Source: Sphaerosporella brunnea (Eukaryota; Ascomycota; Pezizomycetes; Pezizales; Pyronemataceae). From it: a stretch of 64,000 nt of DNA. A program made the position numbers and the translations under genes. The notes beneath the pieces were generated by a model. It saw only the letters and a program-made list of their open reading frames with translations, searched no databases and was not told where the DNA came from. Below, piece by piece: positions 32,494 through 42,166 of this stretch. The stretch's first letter is position 1, and each line of letters starts with the position of its first letter. The stretch is taken from the NCBI GenBank assembly GCA_008704415.1, contig VXIS01000082.1:62001-126000 (forward strand). Reading direction: 5' to 3'.

Positions 32494-34065
32494 TTGGTGT
32501 TTTGGCTTTTCGTGTTTGTGAAGGTTTGGAACATGTTGATTTTTTAATTGTATTTGCAATGCACTAGTTCTATCCAGCGGTTTGCAAGAGATCTGCTAGC
32601 AATTGGGGATTAGGAGTATCTTCGCCTTCCAATACTAACGTGTGAGCGCCTTGATATGTGCCGCGGTTGACATATCAGATCCCGGCCTCCGGCAGGGTTG
32701 TCAAGACTTCGTTCGTCCCGTTCGACGGTGCTGGTTATAGTGTCAGTGGAACTGTTCTGGTGGTGGAATTGGGATCGGGGTGTACTACAGGCAAGACTAA
32801 CCGTATGGGTGGGAGTATTCTACTGCTAGTACTCTTTCGTCGGCCTTAACTTGGCCGTCGTCAAGGCCTACCGCGTACTGGTGGGAGAGAAAGTGGCCGA
32901 AACGTCGTCCTGCCGTCGTTTGGGTTGAAAATTGGACACCTAACCCTGCATGAGTGAGCTCTCGTGACTAGGCCAAGATTAAAGTTTGACTGCCTCCGCC
33001 ACACGGCACCAGATTCCTATTCGGCCGAGGCCTGGTAGTAGTCATATCCTAGGCCATTTACACCCAATCAGCGGAATATACAAGCCGCTGTTGCTGCATG
33101 TCAGTGATGATATGGTCGGCGGGGACAGTTCCTCATCCAAGGTTTTTCTCGTGGTACTCCATGAGGAGTAATGGCAAGCAATCAGGGCCGGCATTACCGA
33201 GTCTGAGGGCTCCCTTAATGCGTCGCGCAGGGTTATATTGTGGGGGCATCGTGGGCATACGGCGTATGGGGATCATGTCGCGCGATAATTAAACATAAAC
33301 CGTTTTGAAAAAACCATTTTCAGTGCTGTTGTTACATGGTCAAACCTCTCTTTGCAGTGGGGATGGCCGTGGAAACGGGTCAAATCATTCATTCACCGGC
33401 CGCTCATGTGCGTTGAGCCTTTGTTGTGGAAAATTTGTTTGGGCTGCAGCAAGACTCTGTTCTACCAGATCCCCAAACATCCACAGTAAGTGGAATTTTT
33501 TTTTTACGCAACTTTGCATCATCCCACCCCTGGCCATCATTCAAAGCTGTCAATGGCCTGCGGGACATTGAAGCCGGCAGGTGCAGTATCCCAGGGTTGA
33601 TCGCAAATGGTTCTGTTAACAAAAAAGGTGTCTGGTCGGGCTCCGGCATTGGAATCTTGTCTCTGAAGTTGGCTGGCAGCCGAGAATACTAGCCTGTAAT
33701 GTTAAGTTATACTGAAGATATACGAGTGATACAAGATCGAAGGCGTCCACCCGGACCTAGGCTGCCGCGATGCTACGACATGCCGTGTAGTATCGTCACA
33801 GATTTGTAAAGTACCGTGGGCATCACAAAATCTTAGGTTGCAGGCAGGGGGATCTTAAACATTAACCGTTTCTAAAAACCTCCCAGCTCCCCCTCTTTTG
33901 TAATAGGCGGACGTCGAGTAAATTTCATTTCATTATGTGTCACTCGTAGACAGTCCACGATTGTAGCATGCCAACGGGCATCATGCCCGGCCCAAAGAAA
34001 CGCTCAAACCCGAGGTGCCATGAAAAGCAAACAAAACGCAACCAATAGCAACCCAAAAAGGGTGT
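32494..34065. other. No confident gene
   Basis: A few frames of normal composition occur on the plus strand (for example around 33,426-33,692, ending KLAGSREY, with a GTAAGT at about 33,486 that could be a donor). I could not build a supported model or recognise a family. The 34,066 boundary is the stop of the AT-hook gene. Confidence 0.3.
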
Positions 34066-37000
34066 TTACCAGTCCAATTCAACGCAGACCTCCACATCCT
34101 CCTCGGTCCAAGGGAACATCCGGTCTTCCTCTGCAATCTGCTCGGCCATTCTTCGAGTCTCGTCCTTGGCCCAGTCTTTATATCTCCACTTCGATGTGTC
34201 ATTTGTGGAGGCTGGCTTTGTGGAGGGGTTGGGTTTTGTGCTGAGCTTGAGGGATCGCTTTTTGACGCAGGCTGCCGCGGGGGCGAGGACGGCGGGGGTT
34301 TTCGTGCGGCGGGTTCTGGTGGTGGTGGTAGCCTCTGGGGTGGGGCAGGGGGTGTCTGTGGCGGTGGCGCTTGCTTTTAATGTTACGGAGCCGGTGGACT
34401 GGCTGCTGGCCTCCGAGACAGTAGGCTGCTGAGCAGCAGCAGTCGTAGCCGCGGGAGAAATTTTCGAGATATCACTCAACATCTGTTCCGCGTTTCCGCG
34501 CGTCTTGACGGTCACGGGACGACCGCGCTTTTTGATACCGCCCTGTGCTGGGGCGAGGGCGGCGGGGGTCTTTGTGCGGCGAGTGCGGCCGGCGGTGGTT
34601 GTGGCGGTTGCCTCCGCTGCGGGATCGCTAAGCTCCTCCGAGGCTGTAGTAGTACTAGAGGAAGCATTCGCTTCCGGGTCGGCCATCTTCTTTCCATCAT
34701 CCGACACAGTAGTCTGCTGGGCTACAGCAGTCGTAGCCGCGGGGGCAGTTTCCCGGGCGTCACTCAACATCTGTTCGGCCATTCCGGGCGTCTTGATGGT
34801 CACGGGGCGACCGCGCTTCTTGATACCGCCGGGTGCTGGGGCGAGGGCGACAGGAGTCTTTGTGCGGCGGGTGCGGGTGGTGGTGGCTGTGGCAGTAGTG
34901 CTTGCTTCCGGCGTGGTTGAGGAAGCAACGCCCGCATTCACTTCTAGGGTGGACTTCTTCTTTCCAGATTCCGCTTCATTACTCTCATCCGGGACCTGCT
35001 GCTTTTCCTTCGCCTTTGTTGCAGATTCGCCAACCTTGGCGGCGGTCTTCTTGGGGACACAGCCCCGCTCCTTGATACCTGTCCTGGAGTTGCTCGTGGT
35101 GGCGGCATCATCAGATTCATCCATTGCATCCAACGTATCATTCGCCTCCGTTGCGGTTAGGGAAGCGGTGTTCTTTTCATCAGTAGGCTCACTGAGAGCA
35201 GCCATTACCTCAGCTCCAGCTTTCGTGACCTTGGCGGGACGACCGCGTTTCTTGATACCGCCGGGTGCTGGGGCGAGGGCGACAGGAGTCTTTGTGCGGC
35301 GGGTGCGGGTGGTGGTGGCTGTGGCAGTAGTGCTTGCTTCCGGCGTGGTTGAGGAAGCAACGCCCGCATTCACTTCTAGGGTGGACTTCTTCTTTCCAGA
35401 TTCCGCTTCATTACTCTCATCCGGGACCTGCTGCTTTTCCTTCGCCTTTGTTGCAGGTTCGCCAACCTTGGCGGCGGTCTTCTTGGGGACACAGCCCCGC
35501 TCCTTGATACCTGTCCCGGAGTTGCTCGTGGTGGCGGCATCATCACGTTCATCCATCGTATCGTTCGGCTCCGCCGTGGTTTGAGAAGCGATGTTCTCTT
35601 CATCAGTGGCCTCACTGAGAGCAGCAGCTCCAGCTTTCTTGGCCTTGGCGGGACGACCGCGCTTCTTAGCGACGGGTGCCAGAGCTGCAGGCGTCTTCTT
35701 GGGCTTGGGAAACTTGCTTGCGGTTGCGGCATCATCAAGTTCATCCATTGCATCCATCGTATCGTTCGGCTCCGCCGTGGTTTGAGAAGCGATGTTCTCT
35801 TCATCAGTAGCCTCACTGAGAGCAGCAGCTCCAGCTTTCTTGGCCTTGGCGGGACGACCGCGCTTCTTAGCGACGGGTGCCAGAGCTGCAGGCGCCTTCT
35901 TGGGCTTGGGGAACTTGCTTGTGGTTGCGGCATCATCAAGTTCATCCATTGCATCCATTGTATCGTTCGACAACTCCGTCGTGGTTGAAGAAGCCATGTT
36001 CTCTTCCTTCGGAACGTCATTGAGGGCGGCGGCTGCAGCTTTCTTGGACTTTGGGGGACGACCGCGTTTCTTGATATCGCCGGACACTGGGGCGATGGCG
36101 GCGGGAGTCTTTGTGCGGCGGGTGCGGGTGGCGGTGGTTGTGGCGGTTGCCTCCGGCGCGGGAGCACTAAACTCCGAGGCTGTGGTAGTACTGGAGGAAG
36201 CATTCGCTTCCGGGTCGGCCATCTCCTTCTCATGATCCGCTTCATCAACCTCTTCCGTGATCTGCTTCTCATCCTTCGCGGCCGCCTTCTTGGCGACACA
36301 GCCACGCTTCTTGATACATGCGGAGTTGCTTGTGATGGCGGCGGCGGCGGGGAGCTCGGCAGCGCCAGCATCGATTTCATCCTTTGCATCAATCGCATCG
36401 TTCGACTCCGCCGTAGTTTGAGGAGCGATGTTCTCTCCATCAGTAGCCTCACTGGGAGCAGCAGATACCGCTTTCTTGGCCTTGGGGGGACGACCGCGTT
36501 TCTTGATACCGCCGGACACTGGGGCGATGGCGGCGGGAGTCTTGGTGCGGCGGGTGCGGGTGGTGGTGGTTGTGGCGGTTGCCTCCGGCGCGGGAGCACT
36601 CAACGTCGAGGTTGTAGAGGCACTAGAGGAAGCATTCGCTTCCGGGTTGGACATCTCCTTTTCATTATCCGCTTCATTACTCGCATCCGTGATCTGCTTC
36701 TCCTCCTTCGACTTGATTGCACGTTTTCCAGCCGTGGCGGCGGTCTTTTTGGCGGCACAGCCGCGCTTCTTGATACCTGCGGAGTTGCTTGTGGTGGCGG
36801 CGGCAGACTCGGCAGCGCCAGTATTGATTTCATCCTTTGCATCAATCGTGTTCGATTCCGCCGTGGTTTGAGGAGCGATGTTTACTCCGTCAGTAGCCTC
36901 ACTGGGAGCAGCAGCTACCGCTTTCTTGGCCTTGGGGGGACGACCGCGCTTCTTAGCGACGGGCGCAGGCGTCTTGGGGGGCTTGCTTATGGTGGCAGTT

Positions 37001-37305
37001 TGGGTTGTGATGACCGCAGCAGGAGCAGGAGCAGACGTGTCAAGCGCAACGGGAGTAGCATCGATAGCGTCTATAGTACCGTCGCCGACGGCCTTCTCAC
37101 CATTAGCCACTCCGTTTACGGCAGCGATTATCGCCTTGTTCGCGGCAATTGCAGCTTTCATAGGACGACCGCGCTTCTTGGTTTCTGCGGCCGCGGCGGG
37201 CGCTGCAGGGGCAATGGTAGGGGTCGGTGCCGTGGCCTTGTTGGCGATCCGGCTGGACTTGCGCGCTGGGGCGCTCGGGGCGGCGACGACTGTTTTGGGG
37301 CCCAT
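34066..37305 (-). CDS. Multi-AT-hook DNA-binding protein, 1,079 aa
   Basis: I chose the ATG at 37,305 because its context is strong (A at -3, G at +4) and repeats begin soon after; an upstream in-frame extension to 37,614 looks like a CA-rich leader. The protein begins MGPKTVVAAPSAPARKSSRI. It contains nine canonical AT-hooks (KKRGRP followed by PK, AK, MK or VT), plus four degenerate copies (KKRGC or KERGC) and a final KKRSLK. Most modules share a preceding TRTRRTKTPAALAP motif and a following acidic linker (EATDEEN, DAMDELDDA). AT-hooks bind the minor groove of AT-rich DNA, so a nuclear chromatin role is expected. Several modules are nearly identical at the DNA level (34,910-35,100 versus 35,330-35,520; 35,590-35,700 versus 35,800-35,910), showing recent internal duplication. 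The C-terminus (WTEEDVEVCVELDW) is unique. No intron is needed. A decayed paralogue lies at 39,680-40,735. Confidence 0.85.
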   Translation of the reverse strand: MGPKTVVAAPSAPARKSSRIANKATAPTPTIAPAAPAAAAETKKRGRPMKAAIAANKAIIAAVNGVANGEKAVGDGTIDAIDATPVALDTSAPAPAAVITTQTATISKPPKTPAPVAKKRGRPPKAKKAVAAAPSEATDGVNIAPQTTAESNTIDAKDEINTGAAESAAATTSNSAGIKKRGCAAKKTAATAGKRAIKSKEEKQITDASNEADNEKEMSNPEANASSSASTTSTLSAPAPEATATTTTTRTRRTKTPAAIAPVSGGIKKRGRPPKAKKAVSAAPSEATDGENIAPQTTAESNDAIDAKDEIDAGAAELPAAAAITSNSACIKKRGCVAKKAAAKDEKQITEEVDEADHEKEMADPEANASSSTTTASEFSAPAPEATATTTATRTRRTKTPAAIAPVSGDIKKRGRPPKSKKAAAAALNDVPKEENMASSTTTELSNDTMDAMDELDDAATTSKFPKPKKAPAALAPVAKKRGRPAKAKKAGAAALSEATDEENIASQTTAEPNDTMDAMDELDDAATASKFPKPKKTPAALAPVAKKRGRPAKAKKAGAAALSEATDEENIASQTTAEPNDTMDERDDAATTSNSGTGIKERGCVPKKTAAKVGEPATKAKEKQQVPDESNEAESGKKKSTLEVNAGVASSTTPEASTTATATTTRTRRTKTPVALAPAPGGIKKRGRPAKVTKAGAEVMAALSEPTDEKNTASLTATEANDTLDAMDESDDAATTSNSRTGIKERGCVPKKTAAKVGESATKAKEKQQVPDESNEAESGKKKSTLEVNAGVASSTTPEASTTATATTTRTRRTKTPVALAPAPGGIKKRGRPVTIKTPGMAEQMLSDARETAPAATTAVAQQTTVSDDGKKMADPEANASSSTTTASEELSDPAAEATATTTAGRTRRTKTPAALAPAQGGIKKRGRPVTVKTRGNAEQMLSDISKISPAATTAAAQQPTVSEASSQSTGSVTLKASATATDTPCPTPEATTTTRTRRTKTPAVLAPAAACVKKRSLKLSTKPNPSTKPASTNDTSKWRYKDWAKDETRRMAEQIAEEDRMFPWTEEDVEVCVELDW

Positions 37306-38209
37306 TGTCGCTGGGTTGGTTATTGGGGGGTGTTGTTGTGGTTGGTGGAGGTCGTGGGTGGGGATGTTTGAGTGGGGCGTGGTGGTGGTGGTGGTTTGCG
37401 CGGTGGTGTTGGGTCGCGGGTGGGTGGGGCGGGTGGGGGTACTTTCTGGGTGTTTTGGGGGGTCGTTTCCTTGTGGGGCGTGCTTGTTGTGGATGGTTGG
37501 GCGCAATCGTTTTTGGGAGCGGTCGTGGGCGGGTGTTTTGAGGAAGAATGAAGATAAAGTGATTTGATGGTCGAAGGAAGCCGTCCTTCCCCGCCGGCGC
37601 ACGTCTGACCGCACAGCGCCCGTCTATCAGGAGAAAACCGGGCGAGTGATGGCACATGATGGGACGTCCAACCCTTCCAGATGAGGACTAGTAAATCCAT
37701 GAGTGACAACATATGATCAAAAAATCGCGGCACATGAAACCAGGATGTCACCGCCACTGTTCCTTTCCAAACGCTTCCGTGGACGCAACGGCCGCAAGCC
37801 ATTTGGTCGCTTGAAGGTGTTGCCCTCTACGTAGTCGAATCGGCGGAGATGCGGCCATCCGTCGGCACCAGATCATCGCGCGTGGCATCCGCATGACAGG
37901 AAGAGTAGGTGAGTATATCGTGCTTTCTGCCAGTGAACGAACAGAAAAGCTCTCCACCAGCACATTTTTTCTCGAGGTTGTCAATAGCCAGCCGGCCAGC
38001 CCGGGCTTTTTAGAGGGGATAACAGCCCGGCTGGCTTATGGGCTGTTATCCACTTACCTCGCCGTGCACTGGTGGGTGAGAATGGCATGTGCGGCAACGC
38101 AAAAAAAAAAACGGGAAGCCAGTAGATTGTGAAGTACCGTATTTTTGGGGGCGAAAGGCTGGCTTTACCCTCCATAAAATAAAATTACCTACAACCCTAA
38201 CCCAGGACG
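37306..38209. other. 5' flank of the AT-hook gene; foldback remnant
   Basis: The leader (37,306-37,560) is GT-rich on the plus strand, that is CA-rich in the transcript. About 100 bp of it is shared with the flank of the decayed paralogue. At 37,990-38,050 a TCAATAGCCAGCC ... CCCGGCTGGCTTATGGGCTG stretch looks like a worn hAT-type MITE. No gene is seen. Confidence 0.4.
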
Positions 38210-38840
38210 CCTCCGGGCCCGCTCCACCCACAGCGCCCATCAGCCTTCAAATCAAATAGCTCGTCATCGTTCTCCCTTTGCGCAATTTCATTAGGTTCAG
38301 CCAGCACCCCTTTTTCCTCCAAAACCCCAATCGGTACAGGCCAATCATCTCGCACAGAACTCCTTTTTTCCCTGGGCCAGCAGCTGCCGGTTCCAAATTG
38401 CAATTCAACCAGCCACCGCCAATTTCAACAGCGAGATTATTCAGATCTCTTACTTGAGCAGACCATCCTCTAAACCGTTAGGTTTCAAAGAAACACCTGT
38501 TTCCTTGAAAGACCTCTGTGTGAGATCAGCATTTTGACGACGAAGTTCCTCCCAAGCATCGCCAACTATCTTGGTCATCAAAACACGTCGCTCCCGGACA
38601 GCAACCGGCTTCCTCCCAGGGAATCCAATCTTCCAGCCAGCATCGATTCGTTCTAACAAATCCGCAAAATCCTCACTCTCGACCCCCACCCTCCCCCCTT
38701 ACTCCCACCCTCGCTCTCCCTCTCCACCTCCACTTCACTCTCCCCTTCCTCTTCAAGCTCCATCTCCTCCTGCGCCTCCCCTTCGCTGTCCTGGATCAAC
38801 ATTTCTGGATTTTCAAGACCGGGTGAGGCGGTTCTAAGAG
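38210..38840 (-). pseudogene. Pogo/DDE_1-type transposase, C-terminal fragment
   Basis: On the minus strand an acidic stretch (QDSEGEAQEEMELEEEGESE) is separated by a stop/frameshift from LLERIDAGWKIGFPGRKPVA and then GDAWEELRRQNADLTQRSFK followed by ETGVSLKPNGLEDGLLK. The W-x-x-L/I ... I/L-x-x-S-F-K-x-x-G-I/V-S ... G-x-E-D pattern is typical of the end of pogo/mariner-like DDE_1 transposases. The catalytic core is not present, and no terminal inverted repeats were found. Confidence 0.5.
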
Positions 38841-39264
38841 ATTAGGCTAGCAGCTAAGGGCGGAGGGTTGATTTTCTTCCATCAGACGGAGGCATTGTGC
38901 GGGGCGTGGGTTGGTCCGAATTGCAGACTGAGGTATCCATTTTGAGCGGCACAAGCGTGTCCGTTGGTCTTTGCACACTGGCCCGGCGGGATGCTCCCAA
39001 TGCCGACCTCTACTGCAAGGAGGCTGTTCCAAGAGGTATTTGATGCGCCAAAATCACAGGTTATCGTAAGGGCTGGGGATTATGAGATTGTTTGAGATCC
39101 TGTTGAGCGTTTGTGAACCGAAAACCTGGATGACCCCAAACCACCAGCATTCTCCAGTCTTCTTTCTTATGAAGCGGCCTAATCCAGTTAAGGAAGAAAA
39201 CATATGTTCCAGCCCGTGCGCGACCACATCTCCGTCGCGACTCGGACCCGATAATGCGGCTTAC
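38841..39264. other. No gene recognised
   Basis: A stretch at 39,195-39,245 (GTGCGCGACCACATCTCCGT) resembles 54,580-54,630 (GTACGCGACCAAATCCCCGT), so part of it is a dispersed repeat. Confidence 0.35.
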
Positions 39265-39503
39265 GTGAGCCGTTCTTGAGCTTGAGCAGGGAGAAGGCAA
39301 TGGATAATGCGGATTCTTTCGCGTTCTTTGCGTACAAGGCTTGGTGCCGCAAGCGGTACCCAGAGTCTGACTCTTTGGCCGATAGAATGGTCAGCTTGTC
39401 GCCTGCTGCATACGCGTATTACGCGGCGGGGTTTTGGAGAGTTTTTTTTGTAGATGCAGGGAATTCGGTTTGTTTGCAAGAGACCGCGGATCCGGAAGTC
39501 TAA
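39265..39503 (+). pseudogene. M35-like metalloprotease gene fragment
   Basis: The frame reads LSREKAMDNADSFAFFAYKA followed by WCRKRYP and ends at a stop at 39,503. It matches the C-terminal region of the protease at 55,566. The zinc-binding H-E-x-x-H exon is absent upstream. Confidence 0.55.
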
Positions 39504-39679
39504 TACAACCATACTGTGGCACTCGCACTGAATCTCACTAACGAGAAAGCTCCACCGCTGTTGAATTATCAGCAGGGATGGGCACGAACGCCGAATGGCG
39601 AGCGAAAGTCTGTTGTCAGATAGTTCTCATGTCGCATATTTGTCGCAAAAGAGCAATTAAACTTTTTAAGTCATATATA

Positions 39680-40735
39680 TGGGCCGCAGGAGCGATTTTT
39701 GAGAGATCAATCAACATCTGTTTTGCAATTCCGAGCGTCTTGTTGTTCCCGCCGGGCACTGGGGCGAGCGACGGGAGTCTTTGTGTGGATGCGGGCACTA
39801 GAGGAAGCCACGCCCACATTCGCTTCCGGGGCGGCTATCTTCGTCTGCTGGGCAGCAGTCCTAGCCGCGGGAGCAATTTCTTTGTGCGGGTTGCGGTTGC
39901 GGTGGTGGTGGTGGTTGTTTCCAACGTGGAAGAACTAAAGTAGATTCCAAGGTCGCAGCAGTACTAGAGGAAGCATCCACTGCCGGGTTGGCCATCTTCT
40001 TTCCACTTCTTCACTCGGGCCACTTTGTTGCAGGTTTGCCAGCCTTAGCGACGGTCTTGACGACACAGCCGCGCTTCTTGATACCCGGTGGCAGAGTTAC
40101 TTGTGGTGGCGGCAGACGCGGCAGCTCCAACATCAATTTAATCCATTGCATCCATCGGATCGTTCAGCCCCATCGTAGTTGGAGAAGCGATGTTCTGTTC
40201 ATCAGTAGCGTCATTGGATGCAGCCATTATGTTTCTTGCTCTTGGAGGACGACCGCGCTTCTTGCCGTCTGCAGCAACAGGGGCAGGCATCTCCTTGGGC
40301 TCGGGGGACTTGCTTATGGTGGCGGTTTCTATTTTGGCGACCTCCTGGGCAAGGGCAACAGGAGCAGCATCGATAGCAGCAATCGCTTCTATAGTGCCGT
40401 GGCCGGCAGTGGCAGCCATCTTCCCTCCATGTATGGGAGCCATTATGGCCTGGTTTGCGGGGATTCCGGCTTTTTGGGAGCGAGATTCGACGGTAGTGGG
40501 CACAGCGGGTGTAATAGTCGTGGTGGGCCCGTGGCTTTGTTGGTTGGACTTGCGAGCGGGCGGACGGTGGCGGTGGTTGGGCGGCCCAAAGTTCGTGTAT
40601 TTGGTTTTTGGGGTGCTGTTGGGCGGAGGCGTGGTGGCCTCGGTAGGGTGGAGGGAGGGCGCAAATGTTGTGGCGCAGTTGTTTTGGGAGTGGCCGTTGA
40701 AGTAGAGAATGAACAGATGAAATTTACGGTCTAAG
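39680..40735 (-). pseudogene. Decayed paralogue of the AT-hook gene
   Basis: Minus-strand frame 40,503-40,138 reads GTIEAIAAIDAAPVALAQEV and DGKKRGRPPRARNIMAASND, then ATDEQNIASPTTMGLNDPMD. These parallel the first modules of the gene at 34,066-37,305 (VGDGTIDAIDATPVAL, KKRGRPPKAKKA, EATDGVNIAPQTTAE). Further down IKKRGCVVKTVAKAG remains, and near 39,730-39,790 a module has lost the KKRGRP codons. About 100 bp of 5' flank is also shared. Frameshifts and stops occur throughout. The copy lies on the same strand about 2.4 kb from the intact gene. Confidence 0.8.
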
Positions 40736-41327
40736 CAAGACTACTGTATCGCTCTTTTTCTGGTGAAATGAGAGTGAGAGCTAATGGTCCTCATTCCACG
40801 CGCATAGCGACCGTCTATCATTATTTATGCAGGCTAGCTGGGAGTAGCAACCCCATCTCACAGACCCCTTCCGGAACCGGTGTGCGCGGAGTAAACAATC
40901 TCAGCCTCCCCGATCTAAGCTCTCCTATCCAGACCAGTTTGCTTTTGTTGGAATATGCGTCCTGACATAATATGAGTGTGGACCGAGTGCTGGATCGTAA
41001 GATAGGTTACACGACAATCAACCTGTACGAGACAACTCTAACCGCTTAGCTACCTGCTATCACCGCGTGCACAAATGCGGGCCACTCAACAACTTCTCTC
41101 CAGTGGCGCACTCGACGGCAAATGGAACCAGCCAATCTGAAGCCCGCCATCCAGAAACGTAGACGCCGTCGTCAATGAGACCTTTCTTCGGGATTGTGTC
41201 CTCATGAAGAACACGGGCAAGACGTCCTGGACGTCATCTAGAGTACGAACCCGGGTCTCGGCGCCGAGGCCATGATGGATGCTGTTTTGGGAATAAACTC
41301 CATCGACAGTCTGTAGAGGGCGTGATA
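40736..41327. other. No gene; tRNA-like relic
   Basis: On the minus strand around 41,060-40,985, TAGCTAAGCGGTTAGAGT resembles a tRNA A box and CTTACGATCC a damaged B box, but the arms do not fold. GACCGAGTGCTGGAT recurs at 58,370. No protein gene is seen. Confidence 0.35.
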
Positions 41328-41668
41328 TCTAACCACCACTACGCAATTTATAAATTTGCTCCGTCATACGGAAAGCTAAATAACTATCAGGAATATTTGA
41401 TCTTCATTTCTGGCGTTGGATGAAGAAAAAAAAAGTGTTCATGTTGCATGGCAAGCTAAAGGAGGCCGTTATCGAGTCACTTTTTATGTCTCCCAGCTCA
41501 TAGCACCTCCAATTTTGCGCTCTTTTTTTCAGATCCTTCGGTGATCGAAGTTCATATGTTTTCCTAATTTTTCGGCCGGCGGTCAATTTCCTGGAAAAAA
41601 TGTTGATTTTTGGTAAGCTGGTGAAAAGTAAGTGATTTGGCTGTAAACCTGGGAAAACTGTTCATCGC
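41328..41668. repeat. Dispersed repeat, unoccupied relative of the hAT insertion site
   Basis: It runs from CTAACCACCACTACGCAATT through CTCATAGCACCTCCAATTTT to CTGTAAACCTGGGAAAACTG. It matches 45,391-45,589 joined to 46,785-46,940. At the point where the hAT element sits in the other copy, this one has a single CCTCCAAT. The nature of the host repeat is unknown. Confidence 0.75.
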
Positions 41669-42166
41669 AAACACACTATCGATCACGGAAACGCCATGTT
41701 TTTCGAAAAAAATACGCGGGGGCAAATGGCAAAGATATCAAGCAGCACGCACTACGAGTTACTCCCCGATAGTGACTGACTGCGCACGCCTATATAAGGA
41801 TAGTATTATTGGGAGACCATCATCTCGTTGGCCACCATCGCAATTGCGAAGGGGTTTTTGCTAAAAGCCGCTTTGGAAAGAACGCAAAGCCACCGCTACA
41901 GTCACCAGCTATTGATTGGAACAAAAGGAACAGAACGCCCACCGGTCGTGCTGTTGGAAGGGTGGGTTGGAAATCGTGGCGAGGGGCAGCGAGACCGGAA
42001 AAATTAAAAAATTAAAAAAACGAAAACAAACAAAAAACAAAAAAACAAAACCCAGAAATGCGGGGCCGGGGGTTTCAGAAGACACAACGCCGCACATACG
42101 ATGCCTCCCCAGATGCCTTCAACCTCCAGATGCATCAACCCCGGACCGCCAGCTGGCCAGATAGGA
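41669..42166. other. 3' flank of the Crinkler-like gene
   Basis: The segment 42,010-42,166 (A-rich tract and GAAGACACAACGCCGCACAT) is shared, inverted, with 30,990-31,095 downstream of the decayed copy. The duplication therefore included the 3' untranslated region. The rest is unassigned. Confidence 0.5.

Noticed and set aside
34505..37567. Several long plus-strand ORFs and a second minus-strand frame opposite the AT-hook gene
   Set aside because: They are antisense or shifted translations of repetitive coding sequence, without independent evidence.
37306..37614. 103-residue N-terminal extension of the AT-hook protein
   Set aside because: The extension is low-complexity (Thr/Pro/His) leader sequence. 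The internal ATG at 37,305 has much better context and starts the conserved part.
40985..41065. tRNA-like sequence on the minus strand
   Set aside because: It has a good A-box-like TAGCTAAGCGGTTAGAGT, but the B box is damaged and the acceptor and anticodon stems do not pair. It is at most a relic or a SINE head.
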